A DNA stretch of 64,000 nucleotides, from positions 2,232,001-2,296,000 of the forward strand of contig NZ_CP010523.2 of the NCBI RefSeq assembly GCF_000828055.2, written 5' to 3'. Source of the stretch: Klebsiella variicola. Its GTDB lineage: Bacteria > Pseudomonadota > Gammaproteobacteria > Enterobacterales > Enterobacteriaceae. The notes beneath the pieces were generated by a model that made no database searches, was not told the DNA's origin, and saw only the letters and a list, made by a program, of their open reading frames with translations. Positions within the stretch are counted from its first letter, which is position 1. Each line of letters starts with the position of its first letter. Below are positions 10,119-18,626 of the stretch, one piece after another. The translations under genes and the position numbers were made by a program.

Positions 10119-11441
10119 ATGAGCTCATATAGCCCTAACCCGACGGCTGCCGCCCAGCCTGCCGTCACCGTGCGCCGCTCCCGGCGGCGCATCGGCATCC
10201 TTGCGCTGTTGGCCATTGGTACCATGATCAACTACCTCGATCGCACCGTGCTGGGGATCGCCGCCCCAAAGCTCACCGGTGAGCTGGGGATCGACCCGGC
10301 GATCATGGGTATCCTTTTTTCCGCCTTCGCCTGGACCTATGCCCTGGCGCAGATCCCCGGCGGGCTGTTCCTTGACCGCTTTGGCAACAAAGTGACCTAT
10401 TTTCTGTCGCTGACCCTATGGTCGCTGTTTACCCTGTTCCACGGCATGGCGGTGGGGCTGAAAACACTGTTGCTGTGCCGCTTCGGACTCGGCATTAGCG
10501 AAGCGCCGTGCTTTCCGGTCAACAGCCGGGTGGTCAGCGCCTGGTTCCCGCAGCATGAGCGGGCGAAAGCCACAGCGGTGTACACGGTAGGGGAATACCT
10601 CGGGCTGGCCTGCTTTGCGCCGCTGCTGTTCTGGATCATGGACGGCTTTGGCTGGCGGGTGCTGTTCGTTAGCGTCGGCGCGGTCGGTATTCTGTTTGCC
10701 CTGGTGTGGTGGCGCTGCTACCGCGAACCGCATGAAGATCCGCGCCTCAGCCAGCAGGAGCGCGAGCATATCGAAAACGGCGGCGGCCTGAGCGCCCCGA
10801 CGGACCAGCAGGTGGCATTCAGCTGGCCGCTGGTCCGCCAACTGCTGAGCAAACGGCAGATCATCGGCGCCAGCATCGGCCAGTTTGCCGGCAATACCGT
10901 GCTGGTGTTCTTTCTCACCTGGTTCCCGACCTGGCTGGCCACCGAGCGGCATATGCCCTGGCTGAAGGTGGGCTTCTTCTCCATCCTGCCGTTTGTCGCC
11001 GCCGCGGGCGGGGTGATGTTTGGCGGCTGGATCTCCGACAAACTGCTCAAGGCCACCGGGTCGGCCAACCTTGGCCGTAAGCTGCCGATCGTCGCCGGTC
11101 TGCTGATGGCCAGCTGCATTATCACCGCCAACTGGCTGCAGAGCGACCTGGCGGTGATCCTGGTGATGTCGTTTGCCTTTTTTGGTCAGGGAATGGTGGG
11201 GCTTGGCTGGACGCTGATCTCCGATATTGCCCCGAAGGGGCTAGGCGGCCTGACCGGCGGCCTGTTTAACTTCTGCGCCAACCTCGCGGGGATCCTCACC
11301 CCGCTGGTGATCGGCTTTATCGTTGCCGGGTTCGGCAATTTCTTCTACGCGTTGATCTACATCGGCGGCGCCGCGCTGCTGGGCGTGGTGGCCTATCTGT
11401 TTATCCTCGGCGACGTCAAACGTATCGAGTTATCGCAGTAA
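10119..11441 (+). CDS. MFS transporter (anion:cation symporter type)
   Basis: This 440-residue inner-membrane carrier has about 12 hydrophobic segments. The first transmembrane segment and loop (INYLDRTVLGIAAP) carry the N-Y-x-D-R motif of the ACS family (hexuronate, phthalate and related organic anions). The context argues that it imports quinate, shikimate or dehydroshikimate for the flanking enzymes. A Shine-Dalgarno (CAGGAA) precedes the ATG, and the gene is followed after 15 bp by the dehydrogenase gene. Confidence 0.85.
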   Translation: MSSYSPNPTAAAQPAVTVRRSRRRIGILALLAIGTMINYLDRTVLGIAAPKLTGELGIDPAIMGILFSAFAWTYALAQIPGGLFLDRFGNKVTYFLSLTLWSLFTLFHGMAVGLKTLLLCRFGLGISEAPCFPVNSRVVSAWFPQHERAKATAVYTVGEYLGLACFAPLLFWIMDGFGWRVLFVSVGAVGILFALVWWRCYREPHEDPRLSQQEREHIENGGGLSAPTDQQVAFSWPLVRQLLSKRQIIGASIGQFAGNTVLVFFLTWFPTWLATERHMPWLKVGFFSILPFVAAAGGVMFGGWISDKLLKATGSANLGRKLPIVAGLLMASCIITANWLQSDLAVILVMSFAFFGQGMVGLGWTLISDIAPKGLGGLTGGLFNFCANLAGILTPLVIGFIVAGFGNFFYALIYIGGAALLGVVAYLFILGDVKRIELSQ

Positions 11442-11456
11442 GCAAAGGAGCAAGGC

Positions 11457-12293
11457 ATGGTGATTAGTGGAAATACGCGGCTGATAGCGCACCTTGGCTA
11501 TCCGACCGCCAGTTTTAAGGCGCCGATGATCTATAACCCGTGGTTCGTCGACCAGCAGGTGGACGTGAAGGTGGTGCCGATGGGGGTCAGGCCGGAGGAC
11601 TACGCCGCGTTTATTCCGCCGCTGTTTACGATGACCAACATCATCGGCGCGCTGGTGACGATGCCGCATAAAATCGCCACCTGCGATCTGGTCCAGCGCC
11701 TGAGCCCGACGGCGGCCATCGCCGGCGCCTGCAACGCCATCCGTCGCGAGGCCGACGGTAACCTGAGCGGGGATATGTTCGATGGCGACGGCTTTGTGCT
11801 GGGCCTGCGTCGTAAAGGGTTTAATCCGCAGGGGACGCGGGCGCTGGTGGTCGGCAGCGGCGGGGTGGGGTCGGCTATCGCCGCCTCCCTCGCCGCGGCG
11901 GGAGTCAGCGCCCTGACCCTGTACGATACCCGGCCCGAGGTGGCGCACGCCCTCGCCGGACGGCTGCATCAGCACTATCCGCTGCTCGATATCACCCTGA
12001 TGCAGCACGATCCTGTCGGACACGAGCTGGTGGTCAATGCCACCCCGCTGGGGATGAAGGCCAGCGATCCGCTGCCGCTGGACGTTGACCGTCTGGCGCC
12101 AGGCACCTGGGTGGGGGAGGTGGTGATGACCCAGGAGTACACCCCGCTGCTGAGGGCCGCTCAGGCGCGACAGTGCCATATCCAGCGCGGGACCGACATG
12201 TTGTTTGAAATGATCCCCGCTTATCTGCGCTTTTTCGACCTGCCGGTAGCCACCCCCGAGCAGCTGCGCGCGCTGGCGGAAATTCGCTACTGA
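11457..12293 (+). CDS. Shikimate dehydrogenase-family protein (divergent)
   Basis: This 278-residue, two-domain protein of the AroE/YdiB superfamily is expected to oxidise shikimate or quinate with NAD(P)+. The catalytic lysine motif is present (VTMPHK), as is a catalytic aspartate in GDMFDGDGF and a Rossmann loop (VVGSGGVGSAIA). The N-terminal substrate motif is altered. Where AroE and YdiB have H-S-x-S-P, this protein has S-F-K-A-P, so both shikimate-binding serines are missing. The usual NTD motif has also become MFD. The substrate may therefore differ from plain shikimate. It is the last gene of the cluster. Confidence 0.82.
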   Translation: MVISGNTRLIAHLGYPTASFKAPMIYNPWFVDQQVDVKVVPMGVRPEDYAAFIPPLFTMTNIIGALVTMPHKIATCDLVQRLSPTAAIAGACNAIRREADGNLSGDMFDGDGFVLGLRRKGFNPQGTRALVVGSGGVGSAIAASLAAAGVSALTLYDTRPEVAHALAGRLHQHYPLLDITLMQHDPVGHELVVNATPLGMKASDPLPLDVDRLAPGTWVGEVVMTQEYTPLLRAAQARQCHIQRGTDMLFEMIPAYLRFFDLPVATPEQLRALAEIRY

Positions 12294-12316
12294 CGCGACG
12301 GCAAACCGGGTAATAT

Positions 12317-12344
12317 AGCGTTATATTATCCGGTTTATAGCGAC
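12317..12344 (+). promoter_or_regulatory. ModE-like box upstream of the ModA-like gene
   Basis: Half-sites AGCGTTATATT (12317-12327) and TTTATAGCGAC (12334-12344) are separated by 6 bp. They resemble the ModE operator (half-site TATATAACGA or TATATAGCGA, 6-bp spacer). The site ends 6 bp before the start codon. It overlaps a second inverted repeat (AACCGGGTAATATA and its near-complement, 12304-12336). Confidence 0.6.
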
Positions 12345-12349
12345 TATCT

Positions 12350-13093
12350 ATGATGTCCACTCCTCTCACGCTGCTGGCGGCGGGAAGCCTGAGAAGCGCT
12401 TTCCTGCCGCTGGTGGCGCACTTTCAGCAGCACACTGGCCTGGCGGTCGATGCGCAGTTTGGCCCTGCCGGCCTGCTGCGCGAGCGGATCGAGGCCGGGG
12501 CGCCGTGCGCGGTTTTTGCGTCCGCCAACGCGGCGCACCCGCAGGCGCTGCTGCAGGCCGGTCTGGCGCAGGAATGCCAGGGATTTGCCGGCAACCAGCT
12601 GATGCTGACCGCCCGGCGGTCGCCGGACAACGATGGCCTGGACTGGCTGGCGCTGCTCAGCACGCCCCGCCTGCGGCTGGCGACCTCCACGCCGGGATGC
12701 GATCCGTCGGGAGATTATACCTGGCAACTGTTTGCCCGAATTGAGGCGCACTATCCTGGGTTGGGCAACGCGATAGCCGGGCGGGCGCAGCCGCGGGTCG
12801 GCGGCAGAGACTCACTGAGCGTGCCGCCGGGCGAGATAGCCGGCGCGTGGCTTATTCGCCAGAATCTGGCGGATCTGTTTATCGGCTACGCGCACTATGG
12901 CCCCGCGCTGGCCGCCTGCGACGATCTGCGTACCCTGACCATCCCGGCGCCGTGGAATATTCGCTGCGATTACCAGCTGGCGCGTCTCAGGGCGGATCCC
13001 GCCGCGCTGGCCCTGTATCGCTTTATCCTCGGCGACGTTGGCCAGAGGTATCTCCGGCAGGCGGGTTTTATGCCGTTCAGCGACGCAGAGTAA
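12350..13093 (+). CDS. ModA-like molybdate-binding protein without signal peptide
   Basis: The 247-residue protein belongs to the ModA-type periplasmic binding fold (LLAAGSLRSAFLPLV near the N-terminus, FASANAAHPQAL, and a Cys-Asp-Pro-Ser-Gly-Asp segment). Unlike ModA it starts directly at the mature domain, with no hydrophobic leader. An in-frame stop at 12338-12340 excludes an upstream start in this frame. It is probably cytoplasmic. A ModE-like box precedes it, and it converges on the ABC transporter cluster with a 17-bp overlap of the 3' ends. A role in molybdate binding or buffering is inferred. The two adjacent ATGs (12350, 12353) cannot be separated. Confidence 0.75.
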   Translation: MMSTPLTLLAAGSLRSAFLPLVAHFQQHTGLAVDAQFGPAGLLRERIEAGAPCAVFASANAAHPQALLQAGLAQECQGFAGNQLMLTARRSPDNDGLDWLALLSTPRLRLATSTPGCDPSGDYTWQLFARIEAHYPGLGNAIAGRAQPRVGGRDSLSVPPGEIAGAWLIRQNLADLFIGYAHYGPALAACDDLRTLTIPAPWNIRCDYQLARLRADPAALALYRFILGDVGQRYLRQAGFMPFSDAE

Positions 13094-13826
13094 ACCCCGG
13101 CGCCAGCAGAGGGGACGCGGACGCTGGATGGTAGATCAGACGTACCGGCAGGCCGTACGCTTGCCGGAGGTGCGTTTCGCTCAGCACGTCGGCGGTCTCG
13201 CCTGCCAGCCACTGGCCCTCCGGCAGAAGCAGCAGCGTATGGCTGGCCACCTGCAGCGCATGGTTTGGATCATGGGTGGTGAACAGGACGGTGCGTGCCT
13301 GGCGGTGAGCGAGGTCGCCGATCAGCTGCAATACCACCTGCTGGTTACCGAGGTCCAGCGCCGAGCAGGGCTCATCCAGCAGGATATTCTGGCTGGCGCT
13401 GACCAGCGCGCGGGCAATCAGCACCAGCTGCTGCTGGCCGCCGGAGAGGGCGCCGAAGTCATCCCCGGCCAGGGCGGCAATCCCCAGCTGCGCCAGCGCG
13501 TTCTCAACCCGCCGGGCATCCTCCTCGCCAGGCTGGGCAAAGAGATCCACATGACGGGCGCGGCCCATCAGCACCACATCGCTCACGCGCCAGCGAAAAG
13601 CGGGACGAAACGACTGCGGGACCAGGGCGATGCCCCCCTCGCACTGCACCTGGCCGCCCAGCGGCGGCAACACGCCGGTCAGGGTGTCCAGCAGGGTACT
13701 TTTTCCCCGGCCATTGGCGCCCAGCACCGCCCAGATCTCACCGGGCCGGCAGGTCAGCGTGAGCGGGGCGAAGAGCGGCTGACGGTGGCCGTAGCGTAGC
13801 GCTTCCAGCGATAATGAGCTGTTCAT
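13077..13826 (-). CDS. ABC transporter ATPase (BtuD/FecE/MolC type)
   Basis: This 249-residue cytosolic ATPase would power the permease encoded just upstream. It has Walker A GANGRGKST, signature LSGGQQQ and Walker B ILLDEPCSALD. Its start overlaps the permease stop by 4 bp (ATGA). The ModE-like boxes and the neighbouring ModA-like gene favour molybdate or tungstate over iron or cobalamin, as in the Haemophilus MolBCA system. This is an inference. Confidence 0.85.
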   Translation of the reverse strand: MNSSLSLEALRYGHRQPLFAPLTLTCRPGEIWAVLGANGRGKSTLLDTLTGVLPPLGGQVQCEGGIALVPQSFRPAFRWRVSDVVLMGRARHVDLFAQPGEEDARRVENALAQLGIAALAGDDFGALSGGQQQLVLIARALVSASQNILLDEPCSALDLGNQQVVLQLIGDLAHRQARTVLFTTHDPNHALQVASHTLLLLPEGQWLAGETADVLSETHLRQAYGLPVRLIYHPASASPLLAPGFTLRR

Positions 13827-14830
13827 CGGGCGGTACTCCGGCGCCGGGATTGCACCAGTAAAAAGGTAAACAGCGGCGCCCCGAGCAGGGCAGTGATGAT
13901 CCCGATCGGGATTTCCGCCTGGGTCAGCGTGCGCGCCAGATCGTCCACCACCAGCATCAGCGCGGCGCCAAGCCAGAAGGCGGTGGGCAGCAGGCGACGA
14001 TGGTCAGCGCCCACCAGCAGACGGGCGAGGTGCGGGACCACCAGCCCCATCCAGGCGATGCTGCCGCTGACCGCCACCTGGGCTGCCACCAGCACTGCAC
14101 AGCACACCAGCACGCCGCGACGCAGCGCGGCCACCGGAACGCCAAGACTGCGGGCATCGCGTTCCTCCAGCGCCAGCAGGTTGATACGCCAGCGCAGCTT
14201 CCACAGCACCCCGGCGGCTAGCGCCATGGGCAGGGACATAAGCAGAACCTTATGCCAGCTGGCGGTCGCGAAGCTGCCGAGCAGCCAGAAAACAATGTTC
14301 GGTAACGTCTCTTCGCTATCGGCGAGGTACTGCATCAGGCTGACCAGCGCGGCGAAGAAGCCGCTGAGAATGATCCCGGACAGAATCAGCCCCAGCGTGC
14401 TGTCCCGCCCCTGCAGGGCGGCGAGGGCGTAAATCAGCCCCAGCGCGATGAGGCCGAAGAAAAAGGTCGAGGCCATCATCAGCAGACCGCCGACGCCCAA
14501 CAGGATCGCCAGCGTGCCGCCGAAGGCGGAGCCGGCGGTCACCCCGATGATGTGCGGGTCCACCAGCGGGTTCTGGAACACGCCCTGCAAGGTGGCGCCG
14601 CACAGCCCCAGCGCGCCCCCGGCCAGCAGAGCCATGACCACGCGCGGCAGGCGAACCGACCAGACGATCTGCCCGATCACCCCTTCACCTGGCGGCAAAT
14701 GGACCAGGGTGTGGCCAACGGCGCGCAGGCTTAACGGGTACTGGCCGAAACAGAGCGAGGCGACCGCGATCGCCAGCGTCGCCAGCGCCAGGCTACCCTG
14801 CAACCGCCAGGGATGGTGGTTAGCGCGCAT
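13823..14830 (-). CDS. FecCD/BtuC-family ABC permease (MolB type)
   Basis: This inner-membrane permease of the BtuCD type has about 335 residues and around ten hydrophobic helices. Family motifs include [26 protein letters not shown] near the front and [13 protein letters not shown] in the second half. I placed the start at the ATG at 14830 ([11 protein letters not shown]), which overlaps the binding-protein stop by 11 bp. A longer frame to 14890 would overlap it by 71 bp. It is translationally coupled on both sides. Confidence 0.85.
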   Translation of the reverse strand: [335 protein letters not shown]

Positions 14831-15878
14831 CTGACGTCCACGCCACGCGGTAAAAACGCTGATAGTAATCCCTGGCTTTACTGTCCACATCGATGCTCTG
14901 GTAGCGCGAAGGATAGAGTTTTTTCGCCATCCACAGCTCGCCCAGCGCCAGGGCCTCCGGCATCGGGTAACCCCAGGCTTTGGCGTACTCCGGCATCAGC
15001 CACACGCGGTGGTGTTTCACCGCATCGATCGCCTGCCACTGCGGGTCGTTCTCTATCTGTTTGACCACCTGCGGATAACGGTCCTGGACGAAGATCACCT
15101 GCGGGTTCCACTCCAGCACCTGCTCCAGCGACACCTGACGGGCGCCTTTTACGCTGGCGGCCGCCACGTTCAGCGCCCCGGCGTGCGCCATCATCAGCCC
15201 GGTGTATTTACCGGCGCCGTAGGTATTCAGATCGGGGTTGGCCATATACACCCGCACCCGCTGGTTCGGTGGAATATCGGCCACCGGCGCATTGGCTTTT
15301 TTGCGCGCCGCAAAGGTGTAGTGAATCAGCGCCTCGGCCTCGGGCTGGCGCTCGACGACCTCGCCGATAAGGCGGATCCCCTCCACCAGCCCGGCGTTAT
15401 AGGCCTGCTCTTCGTCAGCCATGGTGGGGTTCATTTTATTTTTTTCCCCGGCGGCGTCCTGGCGCAGCGAGATGGCCACCACCGGGATCCCGGCCTGTTG
15501 GATCTGCGCGATCATCGCCGGCGGCGCATAGTTGGCGACAAAAACCACCTGCGGACGCAGCGCCAGCAGGCTTTCAATATTGACCTGGGTGAGATCGCCC
15601 GGGGTCGCCAGCTGCCCGATCTCAGGCATAAAGCGGGCGAACTGCGGCCCGAGCTGTTTCTGCCAGCTGCTTAAGACGCCGACGATATCCTCGGCGGCAT
15701 GCAGTTGCACCAGCAGGTTGAGCGTCTGATGTTGCAGAACCACGACGCGGGTGATGTGGTCGGGGAGCGTGACCTGGCGACCCAGCTGGTCGGTGACGGT
15801 GCGGTCGGCGAAGGCCTGGCCGGTGAACAGGCTGGCGCTGAGCAGCGTCAGGCCCAGCAGTAAGGGGTGTTTTGACAT
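14820..15878 (-). CDS. ABC transporter periplasmic binding protein (MolA/BtuF-like)
   Basis: This 352-residue class III periplasmic binding protein has a Sec signal peptide (about 1-24, ending QAFA) and two lobes joined by a long helix. Typical motifs are TDQLGRQVTLPDHITRVVVL and ALRPQVVFVANY. The near-C-terminal YAKAWGYPMPEALALGELW resembles the oxyanion-binding MolA branch more than haem or vitamin B12 binders, though this is judged by eye. It is the first gene of a three-gene operon (binding protein, permease, ATPase). A ModE-like box is 26 bp upstream. Confidence 0.82.
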   Translation of the reverse strand: MSKHPLLLGLTLLSASLFTGQAFADRTVTDQLGRQVTLPDHITRVVVLQHQTLNLLVQLHAAEDIVGVLSSWQKQLGPQFARFMPEIGQLATPGDLTQVNIESLLALRPQVVFVANYAPPAMIAQIQQAGIPVVAISLRQDAAGEKNKMNPTMADEEQAYNAGLVEGIRLIGEVVERQPEAEALIHYTFAARKKANAPVADIPPNQRVRVYMANPDLNTYGAGKYTGLMMAHAGALNVAAASVKGARQVSLEQVLEWNPQVIFVQDRYPQVVKQIENDPQWQAIDAVKHHRVWLMPEYAKAWGYPMPEALALGELWMAKKLYPSRYQSIDVDSKARDYYQRFYRVAWTSDAR

Positions 15879-15903
15879 GGTGTGGCCCGAATGGCGTGAA
15901 AAA

Positions 15904-15931
15904 TTCGTTATGTATTAAATTATATAACGAA
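15904..15931 (-). promoter_or_regulatory. ModE-like box over the molABC-type promoter
   Basis: Half-sites TTCGTTATGTA (15904-15914) and TATATAACGAA (15921-15931) with a 6-bp spacer match the ModE operator pattern at 9 and 10 of 11 positions. A -10-like TATAAT on the minus strand (15919-15924) lies inside it. This suits repression by molybdate-loaded ModE. Confidence 0.7.
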
Positions 15932-15970
15932 GCCGGGCGCAATGGGTGATCGCATTTACCCTCATCACGA

Positions 15971-16783
15971 TCAAGGCATTTCGTACCACACTTCTTCCTC
16001 TTCCATGCGGGCCTCTATCTGACTCGCCACCCTCTGCAGGGCGGAAAGATGCTTCTGCGCCGCCTGCTCAATGGTCATCGCGCTGGCGATATAGACCAGA
16101 TTCAGGCAGCCGATAACCCGCTGCTGGCTGCTGACCGGCACGGCGATGGAGGCGATTTTCTCCTCCTGCTGCCAGCCGCGGAAGTTTTCGCCATAGCCGT
16201 TCTGGCGGGTGCGGGCGAGGATCGCCGCCAGCCGTTCCGGTTCGCGGGCCAGCTGATACTCAGCTTCCGGACGGGCGGCCAGCATGCTGACGATGGCGTC
16301 GCGCTCCGCGTCGGGGGCAAAGGCCAGCCACGTCAGCCCGGAGGCGGTGAGCAACAGCGGCAGCCGCCGTCCGACCATCGCGCGGTGAAACGACAGTCGG
16401 CTGAAGCGGTGGGTAGTCTCGCGCACCACCATGGCGTCGACGTCGAGGGTGGTGATGTCTGTCGGCCATTGCACCTCGCGCAGCAGCTCGCCGAGCAGCG
16501 GCGTGGCGAGGGCAGAAATCCAATGTTCGTCACGAAATCCATCGCTCAGCTGGCGGACGTTAATGGTCAACCGGAAGCTGTCATCGGAGCGGCTGCGGCG
16601 GACAAAACCCTCCTCCTGCAGCGTCTCCAGCAGCCGGCGCACGGTGGTGCGATGCAGGCCGCTAAACTCCGCCAGCAGGCCCGGCGTCGCGCCGCCGTCG
16701 AATTTATTTAACAATTTTAATAACAATAAACCCCGGCTTAACCCACGCACCGTTTTGTACTCAGTGGACCCATCGTCACGCAT
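15971..16783 (-). CDS. mhpR: MhpR, IclR-family activator of the mhp operon
   Basis: MhpR activates the mhp genes in response to 3-(3-hydroxyphenyl)propionate. The protein has an N-terminal winged helix (LLAEFSGLHRTTVRRLLETL) and an IclR effector domain (AMVGRRLPLLLTASGLTWLAF), with strong identity to E. coli MhpR. The ATG at 16783 (MRDDGSTEYKTVRG, Shine-Dalgarno AAGGAAGG) gives 270 residues. It is preferred to an upstream start that adds 17 atypical residues. The gene is divergent from mhpA. Confidence 0.94.
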   Translation of the reverse strand: MRDDGSTEYKTVRGLSRGLLLLKLLNKFDGGATPGLLAEFSGLHRTTVRRLLETLQEEGFVRRSRSDDSFRLTINVRQLSDGFRDEHWISALATPLLGELLREVQWPTDITTLDVDAMVVRETTHRFSRLSFHRAMVGRRLPLLLTASGLTWLAFAPDAERDAIVSMLAARPEAEYQLAREPERLAAILARTRQNGYGENFRGWQQEEKIASIAVPVSSQQRVIGCLNLVYIASAMTIEQAAQKHLSALQRVASQIEARMEEEEVWYEMP

Positions 16784-16816
16784 AAATCCTTCCTTAAAAT
16801 GCTTTATAAACAGCGT

Positions 16817-16833
16817 TGTGCACCTGGTGCACA
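16817..16833. promoter_or_regulatory. MhpR operator
   Basis: TGTGCACCTGGTGCACA is a perfect 8-1-8 palindrome between mhpR and mhpA. It differs from the characterised E. coli MhpR site (GGTGCACCTGGTGCACA) by one base. Confidence 0.88.
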
Positions 16834-16960
16834 TTCGGCGATGTTTTGATTGTAGCCGAAAACCTCCGCCCTATACTCAGCCCATTATAAAAATACGTTT
16901 ACACATGATTAACAAATTGCCTGTCAGCCGGGCAGTTTCCGAGTCGTGAGGTCGCTGAAA

Positions 16961-18625
16961 ATGACAACATCTACACCCGATATTCAACCCGCCGTGCAGC
17001 ATACCGCTCAGGTCGCCATCGCCGGCGCCGGTCCGGTTGGCCTGATGATGGCCAACTACCTTGGCCAGATGGGCATCAGCGTGCTGCTGGTGGAAAAGCT
17101 CGACACACTGATCGATTACCCGCGGGCCATCGGCATTGACGATGAATCCCTGCGGGCGATGCAGGCGGTAGGGCTGGTGAACGACGTGCTGCCGCACACC
17201 ACGCCATGGCACGCCATGCGCTTTCTGACCCCGAAGGGGCGCTGCTTTGCTGATATCCAGCCGATGACCGATGAGTTTGGCTGGTCGCGGCGCAACGCCT
17301 TCATTCAGCCGCAGGTCGATGCGGTGATGTATCACGGCCTGCAGCGTTTCCCGCAGGTCCGCTGCCTCTTCTCCCGCGAAGTAGAAGCCTTTAGCCAGAA
17401 CGGTGACGGTGTCACGTTAAATCTTAAAGGACCGGACGGCGAGCGGGAGACGGTGCGCGCGGACTGGCTGGTGGCCTGCGACGGCGGCGCCAGCTTTATT
17501 CGTCGTACGCTGAACGTCCCCTTCGAAGGCAAGACCGCGCCGAATCAGTGGATCGTCATCGATATCGCTAACGACCCGCTGGCCACCCCGCACGTTTACC
17601 TGTGCTGCGACCCGGTGCGACCCTACGTTTCCGCCGCGCTGCCCCATGGCGTGCGCCGCTTTGAATTTATGGTGATGCCCGGAGAAACCGAAGCCCAGCT
17701 CAGCGAGCCGCACAATATGCGTCGTCTGCTGAGCAAAGTGCTGCCGGACCCGGACCGCGTCGAGCTGATCCGCCAGCGGGTCTACACCCATAATGCCCGC
17801 CTTGCCGAGCGCTTTCGCATTGACCGGGTGCTGCTGGCCGGCGACGCGGCGCACATCATGCCGGTCTGGCAGGGGCAGGGATACAACAGCGGCATGCGCG
17901 ACGCCTTCAACCTGGCGTGGAAGCTGGCGCTGGTGGTCAACGGTAAAGCGGGAGAGGCGCTGCTCGACAGCTATCAGCAGGAGCGCCGCGACCACGCGAA
18001 AGCGATGATTGATCTGTCGGTCACCGCCGGCCACGTGCTGGCGCCGCCGAAGCGTTGGCAGGGGGCCGTGCGCGACGGTCTCTCCTGGCTGCTGAACTAC
18101 CTGCCGCCGGTGAAGCGCTACTTCCTCGAAATGCGCTTTAAGCCGATGCCGCAGTACCGCGAGGGGGCGCTGCTGATCGACGCCGCCGGCAAGACCTCGC
18201 CGGTGGGCAAAATGTTTATTCAACCGCAGGTGACGCTGGAGAGCGGCGAGAGCGTGCTGCTCGACGACGTCATCGGCGCGAATTTCGCCATTATCGGCTG
18301 GGGCTGCAACCCGCAGTGGGGGCTCGAAGCCGGGCAGATCGCCCGCTGGCGCGCGATTGGCGTGCGCTTTATCCAGGTGGTGCCGGAGGTGCAGATCCAT
18401 CGCGAGCAGGATAACGCCCCCGGCACGCTGCGGGTAGGCGATACGCAAAATCGCCTGAAGAGCTGGTTTGCTCAGCATAACACCGCCATTGCCGTGGTCA
18501 GACCGGACCGCTTTGTCGCCGCTCTCGCCATCCCGCAGACCCTCGGCGCACAGCTGACCGCCCTGGCGGAAAAAATGACCCTCGCAACCGGGGATACCGC
18601 CCGCACTGAAGAGAAGGTGGCCTGA
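16961..18625 (+). CDS. mhpA: MhpA, 3-(3-hydroxyphenyl)propionate hydroxylase
   Basis: This FAD and NADH dependent monooxygenase hydroxylates 3-(3-hydroxyphenyl)propionate (and the cinnamate analogue) to the 2,3-dihydroxy product. Starting at the ATG at 16961 gives 554 residues, exactly the E. coli length. The dinucleotide motif [18 protein letters not shown] is near the N-terminus, and the FAD ribityl motif is in [19 protein letters not shown]. It is the first gene of mhpABCDFET and is preceded by the MhpR operator. Confidence 0.96.
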   Translation: MTTSTPDIQPAVQHTAQVAIAGAGPVGLMMANYLGQMGISVLLVEKLDTLIDYPRAIGIDDESLRAMQAVGLVNDVLPHTTPWHAMRFLTPKGRCFADIQPMTDEFGWSRRNAFIQPQVDAVMYHGLQRFPQVRCLFSREVEAFSQNGDGVTLNLKGPDGERETVRADWLVACDGGASFIRRTLNVPFEGKTAPNQWIVIDIANDPLATPHVYLCCDPVRPYVSAALPHGVRRFEFMVMPGETEAQLSEPHNMRRLLSKVLPDPDRVELIRQRVYTHNARLAERFRIDRVLLAGDAAHIMPVWQGQGYNSGMRDAFNLAWKLALVVNGKAGEALLDSYQQERRDHAKAMIDLSVTAGHVLAPPKRWQGAVRDGLSWLLNYLPPVKRYFLEMRFKPMPQYREGALLIDAAGKTSPVGKMFIQPQVTLESGESVLLDDVIGANFAIIGWGCNPQWGLEAGQIARWRAIGVRFIQVVPEVQIHREQDNAPGTLRVGDTQNRLKSWFAQHNTAIAVVRPDRFVAALAIPQTLGAQLTALAEKMTLATGDTARTEEKVA

Positions 18626-18626
18626 T

